This document shows, piece by piece, positions 28,626 through 37,118 of a stretch of DNA of 64,000 nucleotides; within the stretch, counting starts at the first letter, position 1, and every line of letters starts with the position of its first letter. The DNA is from Stigmatella aurantiaca DW4/3-1 (lineage in GTDB: Bacteria > Myxococcota > Myxococcia > Myxococcales > Myxococcaceae): NCBI RefSeq assembly GCF_000165485.1, contig NC_014623.1, positions 3,801,501-3,865,500 of the forward strand, written 5' to 3'. Below the pieces are notes generated by a model. The model ran no database searches. It was not told the DNA's origin and was given only the letters and a program-made list of their open reading frames with translations. The position numbers and the translations under genes were made by a program.

Positions 28626-30803
28626 ATGAAGACGATGTGGCTGCTACTGCTCTGGGGGGTGGCACTCCCGGTGTTCGCGGGCGAGGGGAAATGGACGCCC
28701 CAGCAGGTGCTCGAACTCGACCCGGCCTGGCTCAAGGCGCAGGGGCTCAAGTTGCCTCCCCAGCGGTTGTGGGATCCCAAGCGGGGAACGGGGCTCCTGG
28801 CGGGGACCGTGAACGTGGGTGGGTGCTCGGGCGCCTTCATCTCCTCCTCGGGCCTGGTCATCACCAACCACCACTGTGTCTTCTCCATCGTTCAGGAGCA
28901 CAGCTCGCCCCAGCGGGATTTGATCTCCCAGGGCTTCCTTGCGCAGAACCGTGAAGCGGAGCTGCCGGGCAAAGGGGCCCGGATCCTCGTGCCCCGGGCG
29001 TTCACGGACGTGACGAAGGAAGTGCGGGCCGCCGTTCCCGCGGGGGCGGATGACTTGGTGCGCTTCAAGGCCATCGAGCGCCAGCAGAAGGAGCTGGTCG
29101 CCGGGTGCGAGAAGCGTCCGGCCACGCGGTGCCAGGTGGCCTCGTTCGATGGCGGCTCCCAGTATGTGCTGGTGGACTCGGTGGAACTGGCGGACGTGCG
29201 GCTCGTCTATGCCCCGCCCCGCGCGGTGGGCGAGTTCGGGGGCGAGGAGGACAACTGGATGTGGCCTCGCCACACCGGGGATTTCGCCATTGTCCGGGCC
29301 TACACCGCGCCCGATGGCTCCGCGGCGCAGTACAGCGAGAAGAACGTTCCCCACAAGGCGGAGTTCTTCTTCCCGCTCGCTCCCCAGGGGGTCAAACCGG
29401 GAGACTTCGTCATGGTGCTGGGCTATCCCGGCATCTCGTTCCGCGGCCTGCTGGCCGAGGAGATGGCGGACCGCCAGGCGCGGTACTACCCGCGGGTCAT
29501 CGACGTCTATGGGGAGTCCATCCGCGTCCTGGAGGAAGAGGGGGCGAAGGATGCCGCGGGGAAGATCGCCGTGGCCTCGACGCTCAAGAGCCTCCACAAC
29601 CGCGCCAAGAACGCCAGCGGCCAACTCGCCGGCCTTGCGCGCGGACGCATCGTCGAGAAGCAGCGTGAGGCGGAAGCCGCCGTGGTGCGGTGGGCGGAGA
29701 AGCGCCCCGCGCACGTGGGGGCACTGCGGGCACGCGAGGATCTGCTGACGGGCCTGAAGGAGGAGGCGCGGACGTGGGATCGCGAGTTCCTGCTCGGCAA
29801 CCTCCGCGCGGGCGCGCGCGGGGTGACGCTGGCGGCGACACTGGCGCAGCTGGCGCGCGAGCGGGTGAAGCCCGACATGGAACGTGAGCCCGAATTCATG
29901 GAGCGCGAGCTGGTGCGGCTGAAGGATCAGTTCGAGCGCGAGCAGAAGAACCTCTTCGTGCCCGCGGAGAAGCGGCTGCTCCAGGCCTTCGTGCGGCGCG
30001 CCCAGGCGCTGGGGCCCGGGGAGCGCATCGCCGCGGTGGACAAGCACTTTGGTCCCACCTTCTCGGAGAAGGCAGTGGCCGCGAAGGCCGATGCGATGTA
30101 CGGCGCGACGAAGGTGCTCACGCTCAACGAGCGCATGGCCATGTTCCAGGAGTCCGAGGCCCAGCTCCAGGCGCGCCAGGACCCGTTGCTGGCCTTCGGG
30201 CTCGATCTGGCCACCGAGCTCACCGCCCTGGACGAGGTGAAGGATCGCCGGGAGGGTGCCCGGCAGCGCCTGCGCCCGGAGTGGCGGCGGGCGGTGCTGG
30301 CCCACGCGGGCAAGCCCGTGGCCCCGGATGCCAACGGCACCCTGCGTGTCACCTTCGCCAAGGTGCAGGGCTACTCCCCCCGGGATGGGGTCTTTTACAC
30401 GCCGCAGACGACGCTCTCGGGCGTGCTCGCCAAGCACACGGATGCCGAGCCGTTCGACGTGCCGGAGAAGGTCCTCGCCTCGGCGCAGGCGAAGCGCTTC
30501 GGGCCCTGGGCGGACGCGGCGCTGAAGGACGTGCCGGTGGACTTCCTGGCGGACGCGGACACCACGGGAGGCAACTCCGGCAGCCCCACGGTGAACGGCA
30601 AGGGAGAGCTGGTGGGGGTGAACTTCGACCGGGTCTGGGAGAACGTGGCCAATGACTTCGGCTACAACCCGGATGTGGCGCGCAACGTGAACGTGGATGT
30701 CCGCTACGTGCTGTGGATGTTGGATCAGGTGGAGAACGCAGAGGGGCTGCTGCGGGAGCTGGGTGTCCGCAAGGGTCCTTCGGTGACAGGGGAGGGCCGC
30801 TGA
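28626..30803 (+). CDS. S46 family dipeptidyl-peptidase (DPP7/DPP11 type)
   Basis: A 725-aa exported serine peptidase of usual family length. GGGAGG precedes the ATG, and the signal peptide ends near VFAGEG. The trypsin-like catalytic parts are split: the His motif GLVITNHHC (His82/83) and, after a large helical insertion (about 280-560) that covers the active site in this family, the Ser motif TTGGNSGSP with Ser651. Arg669 lies 18 residues after Ser651, the spacing of the Arg that gives Porphyromonas DPP11 its Asp/Glu preference, so an acidic P1 preference is predicted. Such enzymes remove dipeptides from peptides in the periplasm. The stop overlaps the next ATG (TGATG). Confidence 0.92.
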   Translation: MKTMWLLLLWGVALPVFAGEGKWTPQQVLELDPAWLKAQGLKLPPQRLWDPKRGTGLLAGTVNVGGCSGAFISSSGLVITNHHCVFSIVQEHSSPQRDLISQGFLAQNREAELPGKGARILVPRAFTDVTKEVRAAVPAGADDLVRFKAIERQQKELVAGCEKRPATRCQVASFDGGSQYVLVDSVELADVRLVYAPPRAVGEFGGEEDNWMWPRHTGDFAIVRAYTAPDGSAAQYSEKNVPHKAEFFFPLAPQGVKPGDFVMVLGYPGISFRGLLAEEMADRQARYYPRVIDVYGESIRVLEEEGAKDAAGKIAVASTLKSLHNRAKNASGQLAGLARGRIVEKQREAEAAVVRWAEKRPAHVGALRAREDLLTGLKEEARTWDREFLLGNLRAGARGVTLAATLAQLARERVKPDMEREPEFMERELVRLKDQFEREQKNLFVPAEKRLLQAFVRRAQALGPGERIAAVDKHFGPTFSEKAVAAKADAMYGATKVLTLNERMAMFQESEAQLQARQDPLLAFGLDLATELTALDEVKDRREGARQRLRPEWRRAVLAHAGKPVAPDANGTLRVTFAKVQGYSPRDGVFYTPQTTLSGVLAKHTDAEPFDVPEKVLASAQAKRFGPWADAALKDVPVDFLADADTTGGNSGSPTVNGKGELVGVNFDRVWENVANDFGYNPDVARNVNVDVRYVLWMLDQVENAEGLLRELGVRKGPSVTGEGR

Positions 30804-31450
30804 TGCCGGATGACTTGCCGCCCGCGCTGCCCACCTTCCAGCCAGAAGAGCGGGTTTGCGGTAACTGCAAGCTGTGGAGCCCTCACTCGGTGGACCACCG
30901 CGGATGGGTGGGGCCATGCCGCATCTACCCCGGCCGTGGCTTGTTTCCGCCCTCGGCGCCCATCTGTGACAAGTTCGCGCCCAAGGGAGGGGTGAGCGCT
31001 CCAGCCCCCGTGGCCTCTTCCCGGGCCCGGGCCGTGCGCGACGTGGCCCCCGTGGTGCGGCGCAAGAGCGATCCCAACGAGCTCGTCGAGCTTGGAGACC
31101 TGAACATGACGCGTGAAGAGCTGATGGAGATTTTCCGGGAGGCCTCGGGTGAGGGCGAGGCGCCGCCGCTGGCGGGCAAGTGGGAGGGCGGGACGATCAA
31201 GCTCATTCCGGGCAAGCCGGATGTGCAGGGCCGGGACATGCCCATCGACAGCCTGTTCCACAAGGTGGTGATGGTGCGGGACAGGCTTCGCACGCTGGAG
31301 CAGAAGCTCAATGCCCACCCGAAGCTGACGGATGCCGAGAAGGTGGAGATGCAGAACTACATCACCCGCGTGTACGGCTCCCTGACCAGTTTCAATCATC
31401 TCTTCCGGGAGAAGGGCGATCAGTTTGTGGGGCAGAAGGGCGACGAGTAG
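30803..31450 (+). CDS. Conserved protein with four-Cys putative metal site
   Basis: A 215-aa cytoplasmic protein whose start overlaps the S46 peptidase stop by one base (TGATG), so it is probably co-translated. The N-terminal 60 residues carry C19-x-x-C22 (CGNCKLWS), then a Cys in GPCRIYP and one in PICDKF, with Gly/Pro turns. This pattern suggests a zinc or iron-sulphur binding knuckle. A flexible Ala/Pro linker leads to a helical C-terminal half (about 90-215) with many charged residues. I do not recognise a family. Confidence 0.65.
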   Translation: MPDDLPPALPTFQPEERVCGNCKLWSPHSVDHRGWVGPCRIYPGRGLFPPSAPICDKFAPKGGVSAPAPVASSRARAVRDVAPVVRRKSDPNELVELGDLNMTREELMEIFREASGEGEAPPLAGKWEGGTIKLIPGKPDVQGRDMPIDSLFHKVVMVRDRLRTLEQKLNAHPKLTDAEKVEMQNYITRVYGSLTSFNHLFREKGDQFVGQKGDE

Positions 31451-31484
31451 CGTTGCGCTTCACTCGCCACCCCGGAGCGGCCCC

Positions 31485-31835
31485 ATGCGCACCTTTCAGG
31501 CTCTGCCGATGTTGCTCCTGTCCTCCACCCTTGCGTGCCGAGGGGTGCAGACAGCGGAGGACTCCCAGCAGGCCTCTCCGGCGAGGACCACCGTGGAGAT
31601 CCGCAACAACAAGCAGATCGACTTCACCTTCTATGTGCTGAGCGCGACGAACCGCATTCGTCTGGGGATCGTGCCGAGTGCCAGCTCGAGAATCTTCACC
31701 GTGCCGGCACACCTCATCCAGGGCCAGGGCAGCCTCCGCTTTCAGGCGGACCCCATCGGCTCCAACGACGTGTTGTCCAGTGAGGACGAGCTGTCGGTGC
31801 GGGAGGGCGATGCCCTCCAGCTGACCCTTCACTAG
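31485..31835 (+). CDS. Small lipoprotein of unknown function
   Basis: A 116-aa protein. The start at 31485 has GGAG eight bases upstream and a lipoprotein signal peptide (MRTFQALPMLLLSSTLAC; lipobox T-L-A-C, Cys18). The mature part is predicted as a small beta sandwich: VEIRNNKQIDFTFYVL, then IVPSASSRIFTVP, then a Leu-rich strand. This resembles the fold seen in many outer-membrane lipoproteins that bind or support other proteins, but there is no specific match. The next gene is convergent. Confidence 0.65.
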   Translation: MRTFQALPMLLLSSTLACRGVQTAEDSQQASPARTTVEIRNNKQIDFTFYVLSATNRIRLGIVPSASSRIFTVPAHLIQGQGSLRFQADPIGSNDVLSSEDELSVREGDALQLTLH

Positions 31836-31859
31836 GGCCCTTGGCTGGGGCTTGCCGCC

Positions 31860-32480
31860 TCAGTATCGACCATCGCGTGCTTCGCGCCGGTCCTCGCGTG
31901 ACTCCCGGCGGTCCTCCCGGATCTCCTGTTGGTTGCGCGCCTGCTCGGTGCGCGCCATCTGGAGCAGTTCCATCATCAGCGAGCGCTTGCGCTCCAGGCT
32001 GTTGCGATCCACGCGTCCATACAGCCCCTCCAGCTCTCGCTGGATGCCGCGGGTCCGCCTCAGCGCTTCGGCCTCCACGCGCACGTCCCGTTTGTCGTCT
32101 TGGCGGTCACGTTGGGCGTCCTGGAACTCTCTGCGGTCACGTGCGTAGCGCGCATCCCGAACTTCGTGGGTGTCCCGCCGTACCTCGGACTGGGCGTCGG
32201 AGAGCTCATACCGGTTCTCCGCCAGGTCCGCGGCCACGTAGGCGCGGAGGTCCGCATCCACTTGCCGCAGAGCGTCATGGTGGCGGCGAGACGAGGCTGC
32301 GTCGAAACGGGCAATCAGGTTCTCCAATTGCTTCAGGTCCCGCCGGTCATCGCGTTGCTCCTGGCGGTTCTGCTGGGCCTCCCGGCGGTTTTCGATCCGC
32401 TCACCCCGGTGATGAGGACCGTCCGCGTACGCCAGGACGGGAAGAGAGAAAGCCATCGTTGCCAGCAGCCACTTCGACAT
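31860..32480 (-). CDS. Secreted Arg/Asp/Glu-rich helical protein
   Basis: A 206-aa exported protein with a short signal peptide (MSKWLLATMAFSLPVLAYA). Most of the mature chain is highly charged (Arg, Asp, Glu, Gln), with repeated RR-x-DRR-like steps such as QEQRDDRRDLKQLEN and EIREDRRESREDRRE; it should form one or two long helices or a coiled coil. There is no Cys and no enzyme motif. It could act as a periplasmic spacer or bind acidic polymers; that is speculation. Codon use matches the window. Confidence 0.6.
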   Translation of the reverse strand: MSKWLLATMAFSLPVLAYADGPHHRGERIENRREAQQNRQEQRDDRRDLKQLENLIARFDAASSRRHHDALRQVDADLRAYVAADLAENRYELSDAQSEVRRDTHEVRDARYARDRREFQDAQRDRQDDKRDVRVEAEALRRTRGIQRELEGLYGRVDRNSLERKRSLMMELLQMARTEQARNQQEIREDRRESREDRREARDGRY

Positions 32481-32553
32481 GGGGAGAACTCCAGATTATC
32501 GCGTTCTGGAGAGAGGACGGGGGAGGACAGGGAAGATTCAAGCCCCCATGTCT

Positions 32554-33007
32554 TCAGGTCCGCCCTCCCGGCGGGCCAGGCTTCCAGAGGGGGACGAAGA
32601 GGACCGCGAGGACGAATGCCAGGAGCAGCCCCGTGCTTGAGGAAGTGGGCCAGTTCGCGCACGGCCCTCACGACGCCCTTGTCCTCCAGGTAGGGATGGA
32701 AGTCCTTGAGCACCACCAGCGAGGGCTCGGTGAGCTTCTCGATGGCGGCGATGGCATCGATGGGATTGCGCGTGTCCTCGGGCAGGCTCGCCGCGCGGGC
32801 GCTGCCCACGTTGCGCAGTCCCCGGATGATCGACCAATGAAAGAGCGCCTTGCCGTGCGAGCGGGCCAGCTCGGCCAGAAGGGACTCCACCCGGTGTTCC
32901 TCCCACGAGACCAGATAGAGCATCGGGTAGCGGGCGCGGATGAGGATGTCCAATTCCTCCAGCCACGGTGCCGTGGAGGGAGTGCCTGCGGAGGCCATGT
33001 CTCTCAT
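32554..33007 (-). pseudogene. Broken AAA-ATPase gene joined to a foreign tail
   Basis: The first 120 or so codons read as the N-terminal domain of a large cytoplasmic AAA ATPase found in many myxobacteria (WLEELDILIRARYPMLYLVS, then LVVLKDFHPYLED and RELAHFLK). The ATPase core with Walker motifs, which should follow, is absent. Just after LKHG (near base 32635) the open frame becomes low-complexity. A different frame there encodes a membrane-helix end (LLLAFVLAVLFVPLWKP) closed by a stop at 32554-32556. The simplest reading is a deletion that fused two gene ends. Start 33007 or 32998 is uncertain, and the product is probably non-functional. Confidence 0.55.
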
Positions 33008-33056
33008 GATAGCAGCCTGGAAGTCCCCCTTGGCGGGGCCTTCCCAGGCCGCTGTC

Positions 33057-35225
33057 CTACGGGAGCGAGGGGCTTTCGGCGGGAGCGGGGGAGGCCAGCT
33101 CCTGGGCATGTGTGAGCGCGGCGTTGGCGGGCTTCACGTTGCCCAACGCCAGCTCCCGGGCCGCGAGCGCCTTCCACAGGGCCGCCGAGTCTGGATAGAG
33201 CCTCACGAAGAGCCGCAGCAGATCCGCCGCGAGCGGGTGCCGGTTTGCCCGCGCCAGCAGCTTCTCGGGCGAGAGCAGCTCGGGGCCCAACGGCCTCGCC
33301 AGGGCCTGCCGGTACAACACCTCCGCGGCCTCGGCATCTCCCAGCCGGAGAAAGCCCTCTGCCCGGGCGAGCAGCACGGGGATGGAGCCAGGGTGGGTCC
33401 GCCCCGCCCACTCGAGCAGCAGCGCCGTGCGCTCGGGAGGGGTTCCCGGGGCCTGGGCGAGCCACAGGACCTCCTCGGAGAAGTCCGGGTGCACGGGCGC
33501 TCCGCTGAAGGCGCGCTGGAGGGACTCGAGCGTCGCGGGCAACTCTGGCCCCGCGCGCAGCGTCATCGTGCGGATGGCCTCGGCATTGGCCGTCTTCCAG
33601 GGGCCCGCGAGCCGGGCGATGTGGGCCCGGAGCTCAGGGGTGAACTGGAGGGCTTCCGGGCACTGCTGCTGCGCGCAGACGCGCAGGTAGTCCTCGAAGA
33701 AGCGCAGCGCTCCCTCGGCGGGGTAGGAGGCCAGGACCTCGGGGCCGAGCGTGGTGGCGAGCTGCTCCGCCATCTGGACGCCAACGCGGATGAACAGCCG
33801 GTGGGCCCGGGGCTGGTGGGCCTGTTTCAGCGTCTTGAGCGCGGCCCGGGGATCCGCGGCGAGGGACTCCCGGGAGAGCAACGCCGACACCTCGGTGAAC
33901 GCGGCGGGGAGATCCCCTGGCTCGGGCGGCGCCGCGAAGCCCGCGCGGTGGAAGGTGTGAAAGGCGCGGCCATAGGTGAAGACGCGGTACAACCCCTCGT
34001 GCAGCACCTCGTCCAGGGGATCCTCCGCGGAGACGGGCCGCCGCCGGGAGCCACCTTCCAGGAACAGCTCGGCGATGGCGCTGGCGAGGTCTTTCAGCAA
34101 CTCCGCCTGGTCCTCCACGTTCGCGGAGAGGGCAATCGCCAGCCGCTCCGCGGGGATGAGGAGCAGGAACGTGCTCGTCTCGGGTTGGCCGCCCGCGTGC
34201 GCCACCACGTAGTGGCCGCGCACAGGGTAGGTGGCCCAGCCCATCCCGTAGTCGGTCATCCGCCCATCCCGCGTCTCCATCGAGACCTGCATGAGGCGTG
34301 TCGTCTCGGGCTGGACGAGCGTGCTGGCCATCACCGCCCGCCCGAACGCGAGCAGATCGACGACCGAGGAGCGCGCTCCCCCTCCGGCGAAGCGGGACGA
34401 GACATCCAACCGGGAAGAGCGCAGCAGGGTGCCGTTCACCAGGCGGTAGCCCACGGCATGGTGGAGGTCCCGGGTGCGGAAGTCATCCAGCGCCGTGTTC
34501 ACCATCCCCGCGGGGGCGAAGACCTTCTCCTGGAGGTACTTCCCATAGGGCATCCCGGAGGCGTTTTCGATCAGCGCGCCCAGGAGGTTGAACCCATAGG
34601 ACGTGTAGACGAACTCCGTTCCGGGCTCGGTGACGAGGGGCCAGTCCTTGAAGAGCGCGAGCGCCTCGGAGGTGCCCATCCGCTTCGTGATGTGGTTTTC
34701 CCGGGCAGGGTCCCGGTAGTGGCTCACCCCGCCCAGGTGCCCGAGGAGCTGGCGCACCGTGACGGGCCAGGCCTTGGCGGGGAACTCGGGCACCCAGCGG
34801 CGGATGTCATCGTCCAGGCCGACCTTGCCTGCCTCCACCAACTGCAACACCGCCATGGCGGTGAAGGACTTGGAGATGGAGGCGGTGCGGTACGTCGTCC
34901 TCGGGGTCGCCGGGCGATGCTGCGCGATGTCCCGGAGGCCATAGCCCATCGTCCAGGCGGCATCGCCCTGGGCGACGCCCACCGAGAGTCCCGCCAGGAG
35001 CCGGCCCTTGAGGTGCTCGCGGATGCGGGCCTCCAGGGCCTGGGCCTTCCCGGCCGGCAGGGGCTCGGTCCCGGGGGGGAGCAGGACGGACGTGGCCGCC
35101 GTCCGGCTCCGGGAGGGTGGGGGGGCTCCCTCGTTCCGGGGGGCCGCCGAGGCACTGCCCAACAGCAGCGCAGACAGGAGGAGCCATCCTCGGCTGGTGA
35201 AGCTCAGCCCGCGAAGGACGCTCAT
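33057..35225 (-). CDS. Exported serine hydrolase, beta-lactamase/penicillin-binding-like, with helical tail
   Basis: A 722-aa protein. The ATG at 35225 overlaps the upstream stop as ATGA, and a signal peptide follows (SRGWLLLSALLLGSASA). The N-terminal half is a beta-lactamase-fold (S12-type) domain with catalytic S116-x-x-K119 (TASISKSF), a Y-x-S in place of the Y-x-N motif (VYTSYGFNLLG), and H-A-G-G for the K-T-G box. The C-terminal half (about 400-722) is helical and repeat-like, TPR-like in feel, with Ala/Leu-rich pairs. Relatives include D-Ala carboxypeptidases and esterases. Its neighbours (SGNH and GH3) suggest peptidoglycan as substrate, but that is inference. Confidence 0.82.
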   Translation of the reverse strand: MSVLRGLSFTSRGWLLLSALLLGSASAAPRNEGAPPPSRSRTAATSVLLPPGTEPLPAGKAQALEARIREHLKGRLLAGLSVGVAQGDAAWTMGYGLRDIAQHRPATPRTTYRTASISKSFTAMAVLQLVEAGKVGLDDDIRRWVPEFPAKAWPVTVRQLLGHLGGVSHYRDPARENHITKRMGTSEALALFKDWPLVTEPGTEFVYTSYGFNLLGALIENASGMPYGKYLQEKVFAPAGMVNTALDDFRTRDLHHAVGYRLVNGTLLRSSRLDVSSRFAGGGARSSVVDLLAFGRAVMASTLVQPETTRLMQVSMETRDGRMTDYGMGWATYPVRGHYVVAHAGGQPETSTFLLLIPAERLAIALSANVEDQAELLKDLASAIAELFLEGGSRRRPVSAEDPLDEVLHEGLYRVFTYGRAFHTFHRAGFAAPPEPGDLPAAFTEVSALLSRESLAADPRAALKTLKQAHQPRAHRLFIRVGVQMAEQLATTLGPEVLASYPAEGALRFFEDYLRVCAQQQCPEALQFTPELRAHIARLAGPWKTANAEAIRTMTLRAGPELPATLESLQRAFSGAPVHPDFSEEVLWLAQAPGTPPERTALLLEWAGRTHPGSIPVLLARAEGFLRLGDAEAAEVLYRQALARPLGPELLSPEKLLARANRHPLAADLLRLFVRLYPDSAALWKALAARELALGNVKPANAALTHAQELASPAPAESPSLP

Positions 35226-37048
35226 GGGACCTGCCAGGCCGAGGCCAGGGTGTCGTACCGGACAAGCTCCGCCAGGAGCCAGGCGCCGACCACGCTGCCA
35301 CGCTGGAACGGATCCTGGAGGCCCGCGGGAAACGGAGGAGGCGTGACGGGAAGGCAGCCGCTGCCATCCGCCGCCATGCCCAGGCGGGGAACGAGCGTCG
35401 CGCACTTCAAGGACGAGGGGCCCGCCAGCGAGAGTCCCGGGGAGGGGCCTCGGGTCCGGGCCGTGTCGAGCACGCGCCGGATGCCAGCCGTCCAGGGACC
35501 TTCCGGCTCACCGGGCAGCAGCGCCACGCCCCGGGCTTGGGGCGTGGGGTGCGCCCCATGGGACAGAAGTTCGACGCCCAGGAGCGTTGCCCAGGCTCGC
35601 GCCAGCGCGGCGGAGGGCTCGGTGCGGGGAGTGTCCTCCCAGCTGCGCAGCAGCCCATCCGCCAGCAAGGCGCCCAGCACATCCAGCCCTCGCCCCTTGG
35701 GGTGCACCAGGTCCTCGTGCATGAGCCCCTGGGTGTGGAATCGCTGGATGGCGCCCGTGCCGCCCATGGCCGTGAACATGTCGAAGAAGGCGCATCCCTC
35801 CTCCAGGGCAATCTCCCGCTCCATGTCGATGACTTCGTCCAGGTGCTCCCGCTGCTGGAAGGGCTGGGTGGCCTCGGGGCCCAGGACGGCATCCACGGGG
35901 CCCACCACCAGGCAGGCTGCGTTGGGCGTGGCCCGCGTGACACGCTGGAGGAACCGGCGAAGGTCCCGCTCCACCTGGCTGGACGTGGAGCGCTTCCACT
36001 GGAGGCGCTTCACCTCGTTGCCGCCCAGCATGACGAGCACCAGCGAGGGCGCGCGGGCCCGGAGCTGATCGGCGACCATCGCCGCGTCCGCCCGGAGAAA
36101 GAGGCTGGCGTCCGCCGAGGGAACTCCCAGCGTATCGAGGATGATGCCCGGGCCGGACTTGTCGAGGGCGAGCCCCTGGAGCGCCGTTCCGCGCTGGTGG
36201 GCAATGAGCTCCAGCGTCTTGGCCCCCGCGGGCAGCATGAAGTCCGCCTGCTGGTGCTGGCCCTCGTTCCGAGGCTCCGTCTGGAGCAAGGGGTGTCCGT
36301 CGACGCGCAGCTCCACGGGGCCCGGATTCTGGTCCAGCCAGAACAGGGTGCCCCGGCTCTCGCCCGAGAGGCTGAAGCGGGACCGAGCGCGCGGTTGGTT
36401 CGAGACGTGCACCACCCCCGAGAGCCCAAACGGCCAGGAGGACTCCTTGAGTTCTCCCACCGTGTGCACCGCCCAGCCGTCCGCAGTGCCCGTGCGCGTC
36501 CGGGGGCCATAGGGGGCAAGCCGGTCGATGAGCAGCAGGCCTCGGCCCCCGTCTCCGAACCGGCGCACGAACTGCTCCCGGACGATGTCGACGATCCGGT
36601 CTCCGGCGATCAGCGAATTGCCGAACGCAGCGATCTTCACCGGCGAGGACGTCTGGCCCGTGCGCAGCCCATCCAGCGCGGAGAAGAACGGCTCGAGCAC
36701 GGTCCGGGTGCAGAACGGACCTGTCCGCTCCAGGCAGGGGTTCTCCAGGTGGGCTCCTGGGGCATGGAGCGATGCCGCCAGCCGGCGCAACTCCTGCTCC
36801 TCCGCCGAGTGCTCGGTCAGCCGGCGGGAGTCCGCCGGTGCCAACGCGCGCGCGATGAACTGGGCGGCGGCAAGCCGCTCCTGGCGGGCTTCCTGGGGGG
36901 CCTCCGCGGGGGGCGGGCTGCCCGCGGCCGCAGCGGGGCGGAAGGCCATCAAAGCCCCCACGGCCACGAACGAGGCGACAGCGATTGTGACCTTTTGTCC
37001 CCCAGGAAGACGTCTCTGGGAGGCTCCCATCCGGTGCGGCTCGTCCAT
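35222..37048 (-). CDS. Exported SGNH/GDSL hydrolase, possible peptidoglycan O-acetylesterase
   Basis: A 608-aa protein with an N-terminal membrane segment (VTIAVASFVAVGALMAF) acting as anchor or signal. The SGNH blocks are visible: block I as G-N-S145-L (variant of GDSL) in AAFGNSLIAGD, the block III GGNE-type in MLGGNEV, and block V with D446-x-x-H449 in HEDLVHPKG. A helical region precedes block I and a Trp/Pro-rich tail follows. Relatives de-O-acetylate cell-wall or other polysaccharides. The gene overlaps the serine hydrolase by ATGA and lies 70 bases after the GH3 gene, so the three form one likely operon. Confidence 0.8.
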   Translation of the reverse strand: MDEPHRMGASQRRLPGGQKVTIAVASFVAVGALMAFRPAAAAGSPPPAEAPQEARQERLAAAQFIARALAPADSRRLTEHSAEEQELRRLAASLHAPGAHLENPCLERTGPFCTRTVLEPFFSALDGLRTGQTSSPVKIAAFGNSLIAGDRIVDIVREQFVRRFGDGGRGLLLIDRLAPYGPRTRTGTADGWAVHTVGELKESSWPFGLSGVVHVSNQPRARSRFSLSGESRGTLFWLDQNPGPVELRVDGHPLLQTEPRNEGQHQQADFMLPAGAKTLELIAHQRGTALQGLALDKSGPGIILDTLGVPSADASLFLRADAAMVADQLRARAPSLVLVMLGGNEVKRLQWKRSTSSQVERDLRRFLQRVTRATPNAACLVVGPVDAVLGPEATQPFQQREHLDEVIDMEREIALEEGCAFFDMFTAMGGTGAIQRFHTQGLMHEDLVHPKGRGLDVLGALLADGLLRSWEDTPRTEPSAALARAWATLLGVELLSHGAHPTPQARGVALLPGEPEGPWTAGIRRVLDTARTRGPSPGLSLAGPSSLKCATLVPRLGMAADGSGCLPVTPPPFPAGLQDPFQRGSVVGAWLLAELVRYDTLASAWQVP

Positions 37049-37118
37049 TCATCCCGAGTCTAGCCAGATGGGGATCCAGGTCCACCCGGCGGCACGCTCG
37101 CCAGGACGCTCCCCCTGC

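Noticed and set aside
32940-36068. A 1042-codon open frame on the + strand opposite the hydrolase genes
   Set aside because: Gly/Arg/Glu-rich shadow without motifs; the minus strand has SxxK and SGNH active sites.
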